The notes below the pieces were generated by a model that saw only the letters and a list, made by a program, of their open reading frames with translations, made no database searches and was not told the origin of the DNA. Shown one piece after another: positions 36,994 to 45,538 of a stretch of 64,000 nt of DNA (positions are counted from its first letter, which is position 1; the number at the start of each line of letters is the position of its first letter). The stretch covers positions 372,001 through 436,000 of the forward strand of contig NZ_JQLO01000001.1 of NCBI RefSeq assembly GCF_000744255.1, written 5' to 3'. This stretch comes from Carnobacterium divergens DSM 20623. Lineage in GTDB: Bacteria > Bacillota > Bacilli > Lactobacillales > Carnobacteriaceae. A program made the position numbers and the translations under genes.

Positions 36994-37617
36994 ATTATTT
37001 ATGAGAACAGGAAGAGTAGTAAAGTAACGATTTTAGAAGACGGCACGTATATGATAAATGACGTTAAGCAATTAAAATCGGAAGTGGATATTTTATTTGG
37101 AAAATTAGGAGCAGAAGCAAATGCTAATAAAAAAGTTAAGCCGAGTATATCTTCCAAAGGAAAGGTAAAGTCGTGAATTAGTATAGGTGGAGATTTTTCA
37201 GCAGAGGCTGTGGCCATGCAGTTAGTTCAAAATGGAGTGCCGTTGGTTTCTATTAATAATGGAGATGTAGAAGTATTGAAGAATACGCAAACCAACTTTG
37301 TAAGACAGTATAGTTCTGGAACATTCAATATTACAAAAGCAGGTGAGGGAAATCTAGGTATTAATCTTTCAGCAGGAGTAGATCTGGCATCTATTGAAAG
37401 TAAAGTTATTGAAGTAAAAATACCAGGTACTCCTTACTATGTGGCGGTTAAGGTTAGTGGAAATATTGGAATGGGCTATACCTTTACTCCTATAAATTCT
37501 GATGGTTGGAAATACGCTGGTGAAATAGGTGCAACTCTGGGATTTGGAGGAAAAGTAGGTACTGAATTTGGTAATAAAGACTATTCAAAAGATTCGATTA
37601 ATGATTTTGATTTTTAA
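36994..37617 (+). pseudogene. Decayed effector C-terminal region of a second type
   Basis: A single frame is open from 36994 except for a TGA at 37174-37176. The part before the stop reads V-T-I-L-E-D-G-T-Y and L-K-S-E-V-D-I-L-F-G-K. The part after is a 140-residue strand-rich domain (I-S-I-G-G-D-F-S-A-E, then I-G-A-T-L-G-F-G-G-K-V-G). No ribosome site or start is visible. A lipoprotein gene follows at 28 bases, as in the intact effector unit. It is best read as a truncated effector, different in sequence from the one at 32539, whose N-terminal export half is gone. Confidence 0.68.
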
Positions 37618-37644
37618 AAAGTAGAAATGGAGTTAGTGGCTAAG

Positions 37645-38271
37645 ATGAAAAAAACATTATTATTATTCATGTTCCCATTTTTAATTTTAGTTGGTTGTAG
37701 TGGAAATGAAGTTCAATTCGAAAAAGAACCGAGTAATACTAAATCAAACAAATCACAGGAGGAAAAAATTTTGAAAGAAAATGACTCTGAAAATTCAAAA
37801 GTAATGGACATAAGTGAGTATAATTATAAAATTCCTGAAGCTGTAATAAAGCAAAATAACCAACAATTATTAAATTCTTTTGCTACTATGAAAAAAGTAT
37901 TTATTGATGAAAAGAGTAAAGAATATAAATCGCAAAATTCAAGGTTCGATGTGATTCCGTACGAGGCTGGTTATAATAAAGAAAGGAAAAAACTTGGCGT
38001 AGTTGTACTTCTGGTAAATGTTAGTGGAAGAGATATTGATAATGTTGAATTTAATTTAGATTTATATTTAAATACTGAAAATTATCCTCAAATAAACAAA
38101 CAAACAGTGAAAATCACTAAAATAAATACAGGTGGAATAGCTGCCAATACTATTATGCCCTATCCTATAAGATTTGACGATGTTGATTTGGATTTAGAAT
38201 CTGAAAATTTCAGTTCTACCGATTTTGCTGGAAGTAATATGAACAATCTAATAATTAGGTATGAAGATTGA
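37645..38271 (+). CDS. Lipoprotein, candidate immunity protein of a second type
   Basis: The lipoprotein of about 208 residues starts MKKTLLLFMF with lipobox L-V-G-C; a start six codons upstream would spoil the signal peptide. The mature region has a Lys/Glu/Ser-rich linker, a helix containing L-L-N-S-F-A-T-M-K-K, and a strand domain with L-V-N-V-S-G-R-D-I-D-N-V-E. That last element recalls the V-I-N-T-S block of the other lipoproteins, so the fold may be shared although sequences differ. It follows the decayed effector at 36994 and overlaps the next gene by one base. Confidence 0.7.
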   Translation: MKKTLLLFMFPFLILVGCSGNEVQFEKEPSNTKSNKSQEEKILKENDSENSKVMDISEYNYKIPEAVIKQNNQQLLNSFATMKKVFIDEKSKEYKSQNSRFDVIPYEAGYNKERKKLGVVVLLVNVSGRDIDNVEFNLDLYLNTENYPQINKQTVKITKINTGGIAANTIMPYPIRFDDVDLDLESENFSSTDFAGSNMNNLIIRYED

Positions 38272-38594
38272 TGGATAAAAAAGTCAATAAAATGTTTAGT
38301 AAATTAATAAATTTAGCAATGATTATGTTTATGATTCAAATAGTAACGAGCATTTGGATGATTTTAAGAATTTTTGTGTATGATGTTCCAAATTCTTTTT
38401 TTGATTTTTCAAAAAGCAATTTAATATCGTACATTATTCAAGTAATTATCCAAGGAATTATTATGCTATTTTTACTCAATTTAGAAAAGAAGAATCCTAA
38501 AGTATGGATAGCACTTCTTCTTTTTTTATTAGCCAATTATTTGGGTAGTATACGATTTACCCTAACATTGAACAAACAGAAAACACCTTTATAG
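38271..38594 (+). CDS. Small membrane protein, paralogue of the one at 36489
   Basis: The 107-residue protein starts at ATG overlapping the lipoprotein stop (TGATG), so the two are coupled. About three hydrophobic segments are visible (M-I-M-F-M-I-Q-I-V, I-I-Q-V-I-I-Q-G-I-I-M-L, W-I-A-L-L-L-F-L-L). Its layout matches the 127-residue membrane protein at 36489, but it stops soon after the I-R-F-T-L-T-L segment and lacks a fourth helix. It may be C-terminally truncated. Probably a membrane-side part of an immunity pair. Confidence 0.6.
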   Translation: MDKKVNKMFSKLINLAMIMFMIQIVTSIWMILRIFVYDVPNSFFDFSKSNLISYIIQVIIQGIIMLFLLNLEKKNPKVWIALLLFLLANYLGSIRFTLTLNKQKTPL

Positions 38595-38888
38595 TTCTCC
38601 AATTTTATACAATGGATGGAATCCAATTAACATTGAGTTTTATTTTACTGATAAAACAAATTCGTTATAGTAATCAAACAAGGGCACGTAAACAGTCTTT
38701 TTAAAGTCAATTATTTATAATAAATTAAATGATTTTTGAGACATGACTAAGTGTAGAAATTTATTGATTTATTCATTTTCCCTTTCATATTTTTTAGGTT
38801 AAATTATAAATTTCTGTCGATTATATAAAAATCATTCTCAAAGTTATTAATATGAAAATGTTTGTTTTTTTATATGATAATCAATTAA

Positions 38889-39062
38889 ATTCCAAATATA
38901 TCTAATTATTATTTATTTAGTGTTTTTTTAGCAGGATGTTCAGCAAAAAACGTAGAAAAAGAAATAAATGGAAGTGATTTGATAAGCTCTTTACTAGAGA
39001 ATGAGTTGAAATTAAAAGACCCTAAGAATGTTGTGAATGAGAGCTATAAAATGGGAAATTAG
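38889..39062 (+). pseudogene. Lipoprotein remnant without start
   Basis: The frame opens without an ATG and reads F-L-A-G-C-S-A-K-N-V, a lipobox and mature start, then about 38 more residues to a stop at 39060. The signal peptide start and most of the mature protein are missing. The rest of 38595-38888 is very AT-rich, with no readable gene. It is a decayed lipoprotein gene joined to the effector remnant that follows. Confidence 0.6.
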
Positions 39063-39064
39063 CA

Positions 39065-39262
39065 TTTCACCCTGATATTACAATTATTTTTCATGAAAAT
39101 GATTTATATTACTATCAAACAGAGCTTGGCGTCTCAGCCTTATCGGCTTCTGTTGGTAGATCATTAACAACTGAAGGTTTTAAATTAAAGACTCCAAGTT
39201 TGGTTAGTATATCAATTGGGGTTGGTAAAGTAGATAAAATTGATACTAATTTTAATCATTGA
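39065..39262 (+). pseudogene. Orphan effector C-terminal tail
   Basis: A 65-codon frame without start matches the last 60 or so residues of the effector at 32539 almost throughout: F-H-E-N-D-L-Y-Y-Y-Q-T-E-L-G-V, then S-A-S-V-G, G-F-K-L-K-T-P, and G-K-V-D-K-I-D-T. DNA similarity is high too. The sequence after it, GAGTAACTAGGAGG, is the same junction found after the intact effector and leads to lipoprotein paralogue 4. It is direct evidence for duplication of effector-tail plus lipoprotein units. Confidence 0.85.
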
Positions 39263-39282
39263 GTAACTAGGAGGAAATAAAA

Positions 39283-39879
39283 TTGAAACAAAAATTATTA
39301 GTAGGGCTGATTGTTATTTTAATGATACTTACTGGTTGTCATAATGTTACAAATAAAAGTGAAGAAGATAGTTCTAAAAATAATGAAGATGAAATAAAAA
39401 AAGCTATCATTGTTTTCGATAATAAGTATAGATTGGTATTTAATAAAGGGCAGGAAAAAAGTGAGAGTGATCAAAATACCTTGAATGATGCAAAGCCATT
39501 ACTTATTGAAAATTTTGAAAAAGTAAAAAATAAAATAAATACTGAAAAATCAATTAATATTTTGCCTTTATCTTATACGTTAACGACAAATCAGAATGGA
39601 AAATTTATTTCATTTAATTTGTTTATTGTAAATACTTCAAGTGAAAATATTTATAATTTTAAGACTGATACGATTTTTAGTTTTGTGGGTAATCCGTATG
39701 AATTTTCTTATATAACAGAAATGAAAGATATTGGTATGGATAGGCTATTAAATAATGAAGGAGTTATTGTCTCATATGACCAAAAGATCACTGATCAACC
39801 AGAAGAGTATTTCAATAATCTTAAACTTGAAGATATTAATATTAATTTAAGTAACATAGAAATTGAAAATAGTAAGTAA
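39283..39879 (+). CDS. Lipoprotein, candidate immunity protein (paralogue 4)
   Basis: The 198-residue lipoprotein has a TTG start after AGGAGG and lipobox L-T-G-C. Conserved blocks are as in paralogues 1-3: I-I-V-F-D-N-K-Y-R-L-V-F-N, A-K-P-L-L-I-E-N-F-E-K-V, F-N-L-F-I-V-N-T-S-S, N-E-G-V-I-V-S-Y, and N-L-K-L-E-D-I-N-I-N-L-S at the end. It is paired with the orphan effector tail at 39065-39262, separated by 20 bases. It is the most distant copy along the island. Confidence 0.74.
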   Translation: MKQKLLVGLIVILMILTGCHNVTNKSEEDSSKNNEDEIKKAIIVFDNKYRLVFNKGQEKSESDQNTLNDAKPLLIENFEKVKNKINTEKSINILPLSYTLTTNQNGKFISFNLFIVNTSSENIYNFKTDTIFSFVGNPYEFSYITEMKDIGMDRLLNNEGVIVSYDQKITDQPEEYFNNLKLEDININLSNIEIENSK

Positions 39880-39931
39880 TAAATAAAAAAATAGCTGAAT
39901 GATTTTAAAATATACTATACGGAGAATTTTG

Positions 39932-40052
39932 ATGAAAATAAAATTACCAAAATATATGGAATAGGATTAAAAAAAAGCTTAAATAGTTTAAAAGAAATTG
40001 AAAAAGAGTTAGTTCCTTCAAAACTTACAAATAAAATCTGTTTTTTTGACAC
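39932..40052 (+). pseudogene. Broken copy of the gene at 36029
   Basis: ATGAAAATAAAATTACC and what follows matches the start of the gene at 36029. The codon after M-K-I-K-L-P-K-Y-M-E is a TAG stop where the intact gene has AAG, and a short deletion follows. Similarity continues through K-E-I-E-K-E-L and then ends abruptly in unrelated sequence. It lies after lipoprotein paralogue 4, as the intact copy lies after paralogue 3, so the pair was duplicated together. Confidence 0.82.
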
Positions 40053-40078
40053 AAACAAGATAATAAAGGAGGTTCAAA

Positions 40079-41020
40079 ATGAGAAATAAATTAGTGGGGG
40101 TAGGAGTCTGTTGTATTTTGTTTTTAGGAGGTTGCTATCTATCAAAAAATTATAGCTATGAAGAAATCACAAAGGGTGGAAAAATAGATGTCGAGAAAGC
40201 TGAGGCCTCTGGGTATGTAAGTTTAGAAGAAAAAGAAAAATTAGGCTATTACACAATTGAAAGTTCAGCTAATAAAAAGGTTCAAAAGAAAGCGCTAGAA
40301 CAGAAAAATGAACTTTTTGATCATCTTAAACCTCAAATTGAAGCAAGTTTAGGAGGAAGAGAAGTTGAAATGTTAGGAGTCAATTCACCTTTTCCATATG
40401 AGGCTGTAAATGTTTCCTTTAGAAGCAAAGAAGAACCTATTGTGGCCGATTCAGTGACAATTGGATTGTCAGATAATGGCTACTTTGAAAAAGGGGCGAT
40501 AAAAAGCGATGCCCCTTCAGGTTTTATGGAAAAAACAGTAGAAGGTCTATATGTGATGGCGTATCGAAAAGAAATTCAAGAGATGAAAGAATATATTAAA
40601 AAAGAATACCCGCAATATGAAGCTTATCCAGTAAACATGAGAAATTCTGCTCATCAAATAAATGAATATATAAATATAAGTATTTCGTATAAAATTGGTG
40701 ATGTTGATAATAATGATTTATCACGGGCAGAGCAGAAAGAAATTTTTGAATTATATAAAAAGAATAAAAATAGAACAGATGAAGAGTGGAAAACTATTTT
40801 TGAATCAAAGAATCATTTAGATTATTTAATATATTTAGATATTGTAATAAAAAATGGAACTACTTTACCAACAGAACTAATGGTTTATGAATTATTAGAT
40901 GATATGAAAAGTAACTTATTATTTGAAAAAGGTATTTCTTATGGGGTAATGTTAAATTCTAATTTTCAGGATACTAACAATAATAGATCTTTATCATTTG
41001 TGAACAAAGCATACGTTTAA
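40079..41020 (+). CDS. DUF1672-like lipoprotein (TilA-type immunity candidate)
   Basis: The 313-residue lipoprotein has lipobox L-G-G-C (about residue 19) and AAGGAGG before the ATG. Its pattern, with a G-Y-V-S-L-E-E-K-E-K stretch, A-V-N-V-S-F-R-S-K-E-E-P, E-G-L-Y-V-M-A-Y-R-K-E, and a late strand N-I-S-I-S-Y-K-I, resembles the DUF1672 lipoproteins of staphylococci. As I recall, the immunity lipoprotein of the T7SS lipase toxin TslA is of this kind. No lipase gene with the TslA layout is in this window, so it would be an orphan immunity gene. Family call is moderate; function is inference. Confidence 0.6.
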   Translation: MRNKLVGVGVCCILFLGGCYLSKNYSYEEITKGGKIDVEKAEASGYVSLEEKEKLGYYTIESSANKKVQKKALEQKNELFDHLKPQIEASLGGREVEMLGVNSPFPYEAVNVSFRSKEEPIVADSVTIGLSDNGYFEKGAIKSDAPSGFMEKTVEGLYVMAYRKEIQEMKEYIKKEYPQYEAYPVNMRNSAHQINEYINISISYKIGDVDNNDLSRAEQKEIFELYKKNKNRTDEEWKTIFESKNHLDYLIYLDIVIKNGTTLPTELMVYELLDDMKSNLLFEKGISYGVMLNSNFQDTNNNRSLSFVNKAYV

Positions 41021-41038
41021 AAAAATAAGGGAGAAGAA

Positions 41039-41368
41039 ATGAAAAATACAACAACACATGAAGACAGGATTGAATTAGATGAATTTTTTTTGTGAATCCA
41101 AAGTAATTTAGATAACTATTAAAAAGATAAAGATATCGCGTTAAGAAAAGCAGTATAAGTTAAGATAAATGGTATTAACTATGTTCCGAAGACTGAATTA
41201 AATCTAATTACGTTAATTAATAAAACAGATGAAGTAGCCGTTACCTTCGTAAAAACACTAGATATAACGGATGCACTGTCACTCATCAATACAACTCCTC
41301 CTCTATACGAAGTTTCAAATAGTCACCGACACAAAATTATTTTTACCATCCTGCCACCAAACTTTTAA
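41039..41368 (+). pseudogene. Decayed ORF with three in-frame stops
   Basis: An ATG after GGGAGAAG opens a frame that runs 109 codons with stops only at codons 19, 28 and 41. The rest stays in one frame and looks protein-like (K-I-N-G-I-N-Y-V-P-K-T-E-L, N-K-T-D-E-V-A-V-T-F). It follows the DUF1672-like gene by 18 bases and is probably a former member of the same island. No family is recognised. It marks the right edge of the AT-rich region. Confidence 0.55.
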
Positions 41369-41435
41369 AATCTCCCCATCGCATTTTCAAATAAAGTGCT
41401 ATAATGAAAACTAGTAAAACCAAAGGAGGATATAC

Positions 41436-42881
41436 ATGGGAGAAGTTATCAAAACCTATCAAATGGATTCAAAAGTTCAAAAAAATAGATGGCTGATTTT
41501 GATTGCCATTGGTTTGTTTACGTTTATGTCCACACTAGATGGCAGTATTGTGAACATTGCGATACCGGTGATTTCAAAGGCTTTAAATGTGCCAATGAAC
41601 CAATCGGAATGGATCGTGTCAGTATACTTAATGGCAGTTTGTATTTTTATTTTATTATTTGGAAAAATAGGAGATTTAATTGGGAAAATCAAAGTCTTTC
41701 GTTGGGGAACGTTTTTATTTGTCATCGGTTCGCTACTTTGTGGCTTTGAATTTAATTTGTCGTTTTTATTGTTTGCTCGAGTAGTACAGGCGATTGGGGC
41801 AAGCATGACGATGTCGACCAATTATGGAATTATCACGGAAATTTTTCCGATTAGCGAACGTGGGAAGGCTTTGGGCTTAATTGGGTCCTTCGTTTCGTTA
41901 GGCAGTATTGCAGGGCCAGGTATTGGAGGCATTATTTTAGCTCATTTTGGTTGGTCGTATATTTTTTGGATCAATGTTCCAGTGGGCTTGATTACGATTT
42001 TAATGGGAATCAAGATTTTACCTGAAGATTTATTTTTCCGAAAAGAAACGATTGATTACAAAGGTTTTCTTGCCTTTGCATGTATGATTGGCAGTTTGTT
42101 TATCGGGATTTTTATTGGGCAAGAAATTGGATTTGGCCACGCTTTGATTTTAGGGCTTTTTGCAGTTGCTATTTTGAGCTTTGTAGCATTTATTCGAATC
42201 GAAAAGAACGTGAACAAACCGCTAGTTGATTTAAGCTTGTTTAAAAATGGCTTATTTTCGGTTAGCCTATTTTGTGCCTTTTTGATTTTTGTGGCAAATT
42301 TCTTTTTTAATGTAATGATGCCTTTTTATTTACAAGGAACAAGAGGATTGAATCCAAGTCAAGCGGGACTTTTATTGATGGTCTTTCCATTAGTAATGGT
42401 GATTGCAGCACCCATTAGTGGGAGTTTATCGGATAAGGTCGGTAGAGAATTGCTGACGTTTATCGGGTTGGCACTAACGACGATTGTACAGTTAGGCTTT
42501 GTCTTTATTGATGGAAATACGAATATTGCAGTCTTTATTTTGATGACGGGAATTATGGGGCTGGGAAGTGCACTCTTTCAATCACCAAATAATGCGATTG
42601 TCATGTCTTCTGTTTCTAAAAAGGAACTGGGAATTGCGGGCAGTTTAAATTCCTTGGCTAGAAACTTAGGAATGGTCTTTGGCATTTCTTTTGCGACGAC
42701 GATTTTGTATGTTGCTATGAGCAATAAATCAGGATACAAGGTAACCACGTATTTAGCAGATCAGCCAGAATTATTTGTTTACGGAATGCATGTGACTTTT
42801 GGGGTTGCCTTTGTGATTTGCTTAGTCGCAACCATTTTAACCGGACGACGCTTACTAACTGCAAAAGGGAAATCCGCTTAA
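41436..42881 (+). CDS. MFS drug exporter, DHA2 (EmrB/QacA) family
   Basis: The 481-residue transporter has about 14 hydrophobic segments. Motif A appears as G-K-I-G-D-L-I-G-K, and the N-terminal helix has L-D-G-S-I-V-N-I-A-I-P, typical of DHA2 family members. Motif C-like G-x-x-x-G-P-G-I-G-G is present. It probably exports toxic lipophilic compounds by proton antiport. ATG after AAAGGAGG; TATAAT at 41400-41405 is a likely -10. It marks the return to ordinary chromosomal composition after the effector island. Confidence 0.88.
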   Translation: MGEVIKTYQMDSKVQKNRWLILIAIGLFTFMSTLDGSIVNIAIPVISKALNVPMNQSEWIVSVYLMAVCIFILLFGKIGDLIGKIKVFRWGTFLFVIGSLLCGFEFNLSFLLFARVVQAIGASMTMSTNYGIITEIFPISERGKALGLIGSFVSLGSIAGPGIGGIILAHFGWSYIFWINVPVGLITILMGIKILPEDLFFRKETIDYKGFLAFACMIGSLFIGIFIGQEIGFGHALILGLFAVAILSFVAFIRIEKNVNKPLVDLSLFKNGLFSVSLFCAFLIFVANFFFNVMMPFYLQGTRGLNPSQAGLLLMVFPLVMVIAAPISGSLSDKVGRELLTFIGLALTTIVQLGFVFIDGNTNIAVFILMTGIMGLGSALFQSPNNAIVMSSVSKKELGIAGSLNSLARNLGMVFGISFATTILYVAMSNKSGYKVTTYLADQPELFVYGMHVTFGVAFVICLVATILTGRRLLTAKGKSA

Positions 42882-42883
42882 TA

Positions 42884-42931
42884 AAAAATGTTTATAAGCT
42901 AGGGATAAAGCTGGCTTATAAACATTTTTAC
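42884..42931 (+). terminator. Intrinsic terminator of the MFS gene
   Basis: AAAAATGTTTATAAGC pairs with GCTTATAAACATTTTT, with a short loop and T-rich tail. Confidence 0.85.
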
Positions 42932-42985
42932 ATAGTAAGATGCTTAATTTTTTGTTAAATGTTGAAGGATAAAATAGGGAAGTCA

Positions 42986-43014
42986 TTGCAACCTTTTGTG
43001 TTTACAAGTAAAAT
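42986..43014 (+). promoter_or_regulatory. Promoter of the ytgP-like gene
   Basis: TTGCAA and TAAAAT are separated by 17 bases, with the start codon about 40 bases further on. Confidence 0.55.
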
Positions 43015-43052
43015 AGAACAAGACAATAATGATGAGAGTAGGTTAATGAAAA

Positions 43053-44702
43053 ATGCCAAATTCTTCAATAAATATGGAAGAAGCCGTAGTGGAAGAACAA
43101 ACGGCTCAGGAAAAGATGATTCGTGGCTCAGCTTGGATGACTGCAGGCAGTATTTTTTCAAGGGTATTAGGCGCTATTTATATTATTCCTTGGATGGCTT
43201 GGATGGGCGGTCAAGCAGAGTTAGCGAATGGCTTGTTTGCTAAGGGATACAATCCCTATTCGCTTTTCTTAGTGATTGCAACAGCAGGTGTACCCTCGGC
43301 AATTGCTAAACAAATTTCCTATTATAATGCTCTTGATGAGTATCAAACGGGACGGAAATTGTTTAAAAAAGGCATGATTCTAATGGTAATTACTGGGATT
43401 ATTTGTTTTTTAGCGATGTATTTACTCGCTCCTATTATGGGGGTTGGAAATCCCGATGAAATTAAGGTGATTCGTTCGCTTAGTTGGGCGTTGTTGATTA
43501 TTCCAGGGATGAGTTTGATTCGTGGCTATTTTCAAGGGTATCAAGAGATGGCACCCTCAGCGATTTCGCAGCTGATTGAACAGTTTGCTCGTATTATCTT
43601 TATGTTGGCTGCAACTTTTTTAATTATGAAAGTTTGGCATGGCGAAATGGTAGATGCGGTTACGGCTTCAACTTTTGCTGCTTTTATCGGAGCCATTTTT
43701 AGTTTAGCAGCGTTAGGGTATTATTGGTTGCGTCAAAAGGATCGAATGGATGTCCTTGCAGCAGGAAGCTTAAATCAAATTGAAATTTCAACGAACCAGA
43801 TTTTAGTGGAGATGGTCAAAGAATCCATCCCATTTGTGGTTATTGGTTCAGGAATCACCTTCTTCCAGTTAATCGACCAATACACCTTTGAAAAAATTGT
43901 GCTAGCTACGTCAAAAATTACGTCAGATGAAGCAAAAACGTTGTTTGCGTTGTTTGCATTTAATGCTAATAAATTGATTATGATTACCATTTCTATTGCA
44001 GTAGCAATGGCGGTTACCTCAATTCCGTTGATTACGGAGGCCTTTACTAAAAATTTAGGCAAAGAAGTGCGTAAGCAAATTTCAACGAATATTCAGTTAT
44101 TTTCATTTATCATGTTCCCAGCTGCAATTGGCATGGCGATTGTTGCAGAACCATTGTACACGTTGTTTTATAAGCACAGTGATTTAGGAACAACGATTTT
44201 ACAGCTTTCATCGTGTATGAGTATTATTTTAGGACTATTTACAGTTTTATCTGCGCTTCTTCAATCCTTGAATCAAAATCGTTATGCGATTTTCTGTTTA
44301 ATTGTAGGGATTGGTGTTAAAGGTGCAGTTCAGTATCCGTTAGTATCGATGTTCCAAGCTCAAGGAGCACTTTATGCAACGATTTTTGGTTTTACGGTGT
44401 CTTGCGCGATGATGTTGGTATCATTACAAAAGTTAACCCATTTTCATGTGAAATTTGTGCTAAAACGATTGTTGCTGATTGTGATCATGACCGTGATTAT
44501 GGCACTTGTAACGATTGTGGTTCGGGAAGCTTGTTACTTGTTTATTAGCCCGATGGATCGTGGTTTGGCATTAGTCGTGATGCTCTTATCAGCAGGCGTT
44601 GGTGGTTTTGCTTATATGTATTTGACGTTAAAAACAAGACTGGCTGATCGTTTACTCGGTGATAAGGTTGCAGGCTTAAGAAGAAGATTGAAAATCAAAT
44701 AA
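43053..44702 (+). CDS. YtgP/MurJ-type lipid II flippase (MOP superfamily)
   Basis: The 549-residue protein has about 14 membrane helices. The start of the first helix, R-G-S-A-W-M-T-A-G-S-I-F-S-R-V-L-G-A-I-Y-like, matches the YtgP/SpoVB group of polysaccharide transporters. Bacillar YtgP and its streptococcal orthologue act as MurJ, moving lipid II across the membrane for wall synthesis. The ribosome site is weak. A terminator lies right behind the gene, before the rsuA-like gene. Confidence 0.85.
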   Translation: MPNSSINMEEAVVEEQTAQEKMIRGSAWMTAGSIFSRVLGAIYIIPWMAWMGGQAELANGLFAKGYNPYSLFLVIATAGVPSAIAKQISYYNALDEYQTGRKLFKKGMILMVITGIICFLAMYLLAPIMGVGNPDEIKVIRSLSWALLIIPGMSLIRGYFQGYQEMAPSAISQLIEQFARIIFMLAATFLIMKVWHGEMVDAVTASTFAAFIGAIFSLAALGYYWLRQKDRMDVLAAGSLNQIEISTNQILVEMVKESIPFVVIGSGITFFQLIDQYTFEKIVLATSKITSDEAKTLFALFAFNANKLIMITISIAVAMAVTSIPLITEAFTKNLGKEVRKQISTNIQLFSFIMFPAAIGMAIVAEPLYTLFYKHSDLGTTILQLSSCMSIILGLFTVLSALLQSLNQNRYAIFCLIVGIGVKGAVQYPLVSMFQAQGALYATIFGFTVSCAMMLVSLQKLTHFHVKFVLKRLLLIVIMTVIMALVTIVVREACYLFISPMDRGLALVVMLLSAGVGGFAYMYLTLKTRLADRLLGDKVAGLRRRLKIK

Positions 44703-44703
44703 C

Positions 44704-44756
44704 CAAAAAGGTATCTGGAATTGATGGAAATACTCCATGTTGCAGGTATCTTTTTT
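44704..44756 (+). terminator. Intrinsic terminator of the flippase gene
   Basis: AAAAAGGTATCTG pairs with CAGGTATCTTTTT (two G-U pairs) and T6 follows. It ends only 17 bases before the next start codon. Confidence 0.65.
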
Positions 44757-44772
44757 AGAAGGGAAGTCTGAC

Positions 44773-45495
44773 ATGCGTTTAGATAAATTTTTAGCCCATA
44801 CAGGCTTTGGTACAAGAAAAGAAACAAAGGATTTATTGAAAAAAAAAGCAGTTGAAGTGAATGGTGTATGCGTAAAGGATGGCAAATTTCAAGTTAAACC
44901 GTTTGTCGATCAAGTGGCTGTTTATGGTGAAGTAGTAGCGTATCAAGAATTTATTTATTTAATGCTGCATAAGCCACAAGGGGTTGTAAGTGCGACGATT
45001 GATAATGTGAATCCAACAGTAATTGATTTGTTGACGCCGGCTGAGCAAAATTTTGAGCCTTTTCCTGTTGGACGTTTGGATAAAGACACAGAAGGTCTGT
45101 TAATTTTAACTAATGATGGTGTGTTAGCTCACGAGCTGCTTTCTCCTAAGAAGCATGTTGCAAAGCGCTATGAAGCTACTATAGAAGGAATTGTTACGCA
45201 AGAGGATAGTGATGCTTTTAAAAAAGGGGTTGTCTTGTCTGACGGCTACCAATGCCAAGCAGCAGAGCTAGAAATTGTCAGTGTGATGCCTGACGAAGGG
45301 ACTTCCTCGATTTTTGTGACAATTCATGAAGGGAAATTTCATCAAGTGAAACGAATGTTTGAAGCTTGTGGAAAAAAGGTTGTCTATTTAAAACGAGTCG
45401 CCATGGGATTGTTGGAACTAGATCCTACCTTACCACTTGGCAACTATCGACCGCTCACACAAGAAGAGCTGAATTTATTAAAAGGAATAGACTAA
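44773..45495 (+). CDS. 16S rRNA pseudouridine synthase, RsuA family
   Basis: The 240-residue enzyme starts MRLDKFLAHTGFGTRKE, chosen because GAAGGGAAG lies upstream; a longer reading begins inside the terminator. An N-terminal S4 RNA-binding domain (1-60) is followed by the RsuA/RluB catalytic domain with G-R-L-D-K-D-T-E-G-L-L, whose Asp is catalytic. RsuA modifies U516 of 16S rRNA. Members of this family in Bacillota (YtzG type) are close paralogues, so the exact target site is inferred. Confidence 0.9.
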   Translation: MRLDKFLAHTGFGTRKETKDLLKKKAVEVNGVCVKDGKFQVKPFVDQVAVYGEVVAYQEFIYLMLHKPQGVVSATIDNVNPTVIDLLTPAEQNFEPFPVGRLDKDTEGLLILTNDGVLAHELLSPKKHVAKRYEATIEGIVTQEDSDAFKKGVVLSDGYQCQAAELEIVSVMPDEGTSSIFVTIHEGKFHQVKRMFEACGKKVVYLKRVAMGLLELDPTLPLGNYRPLTQEELNLLKGID

Positions 45496-45496
45496 A

Positions 45497-45535
45497 AAAG
45501 AGAGACACTTCATTTTATAGAAGTGTCTCTCTATT
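45497..45535. terminator. Bidirectional terminator
   Basis: A 13-bp perfect stem (AGAGAGACACTTC) with an 8-base loop lies between two convergent genes. Confidence 0.88.
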
Positions 45536-45538
45536 ACT

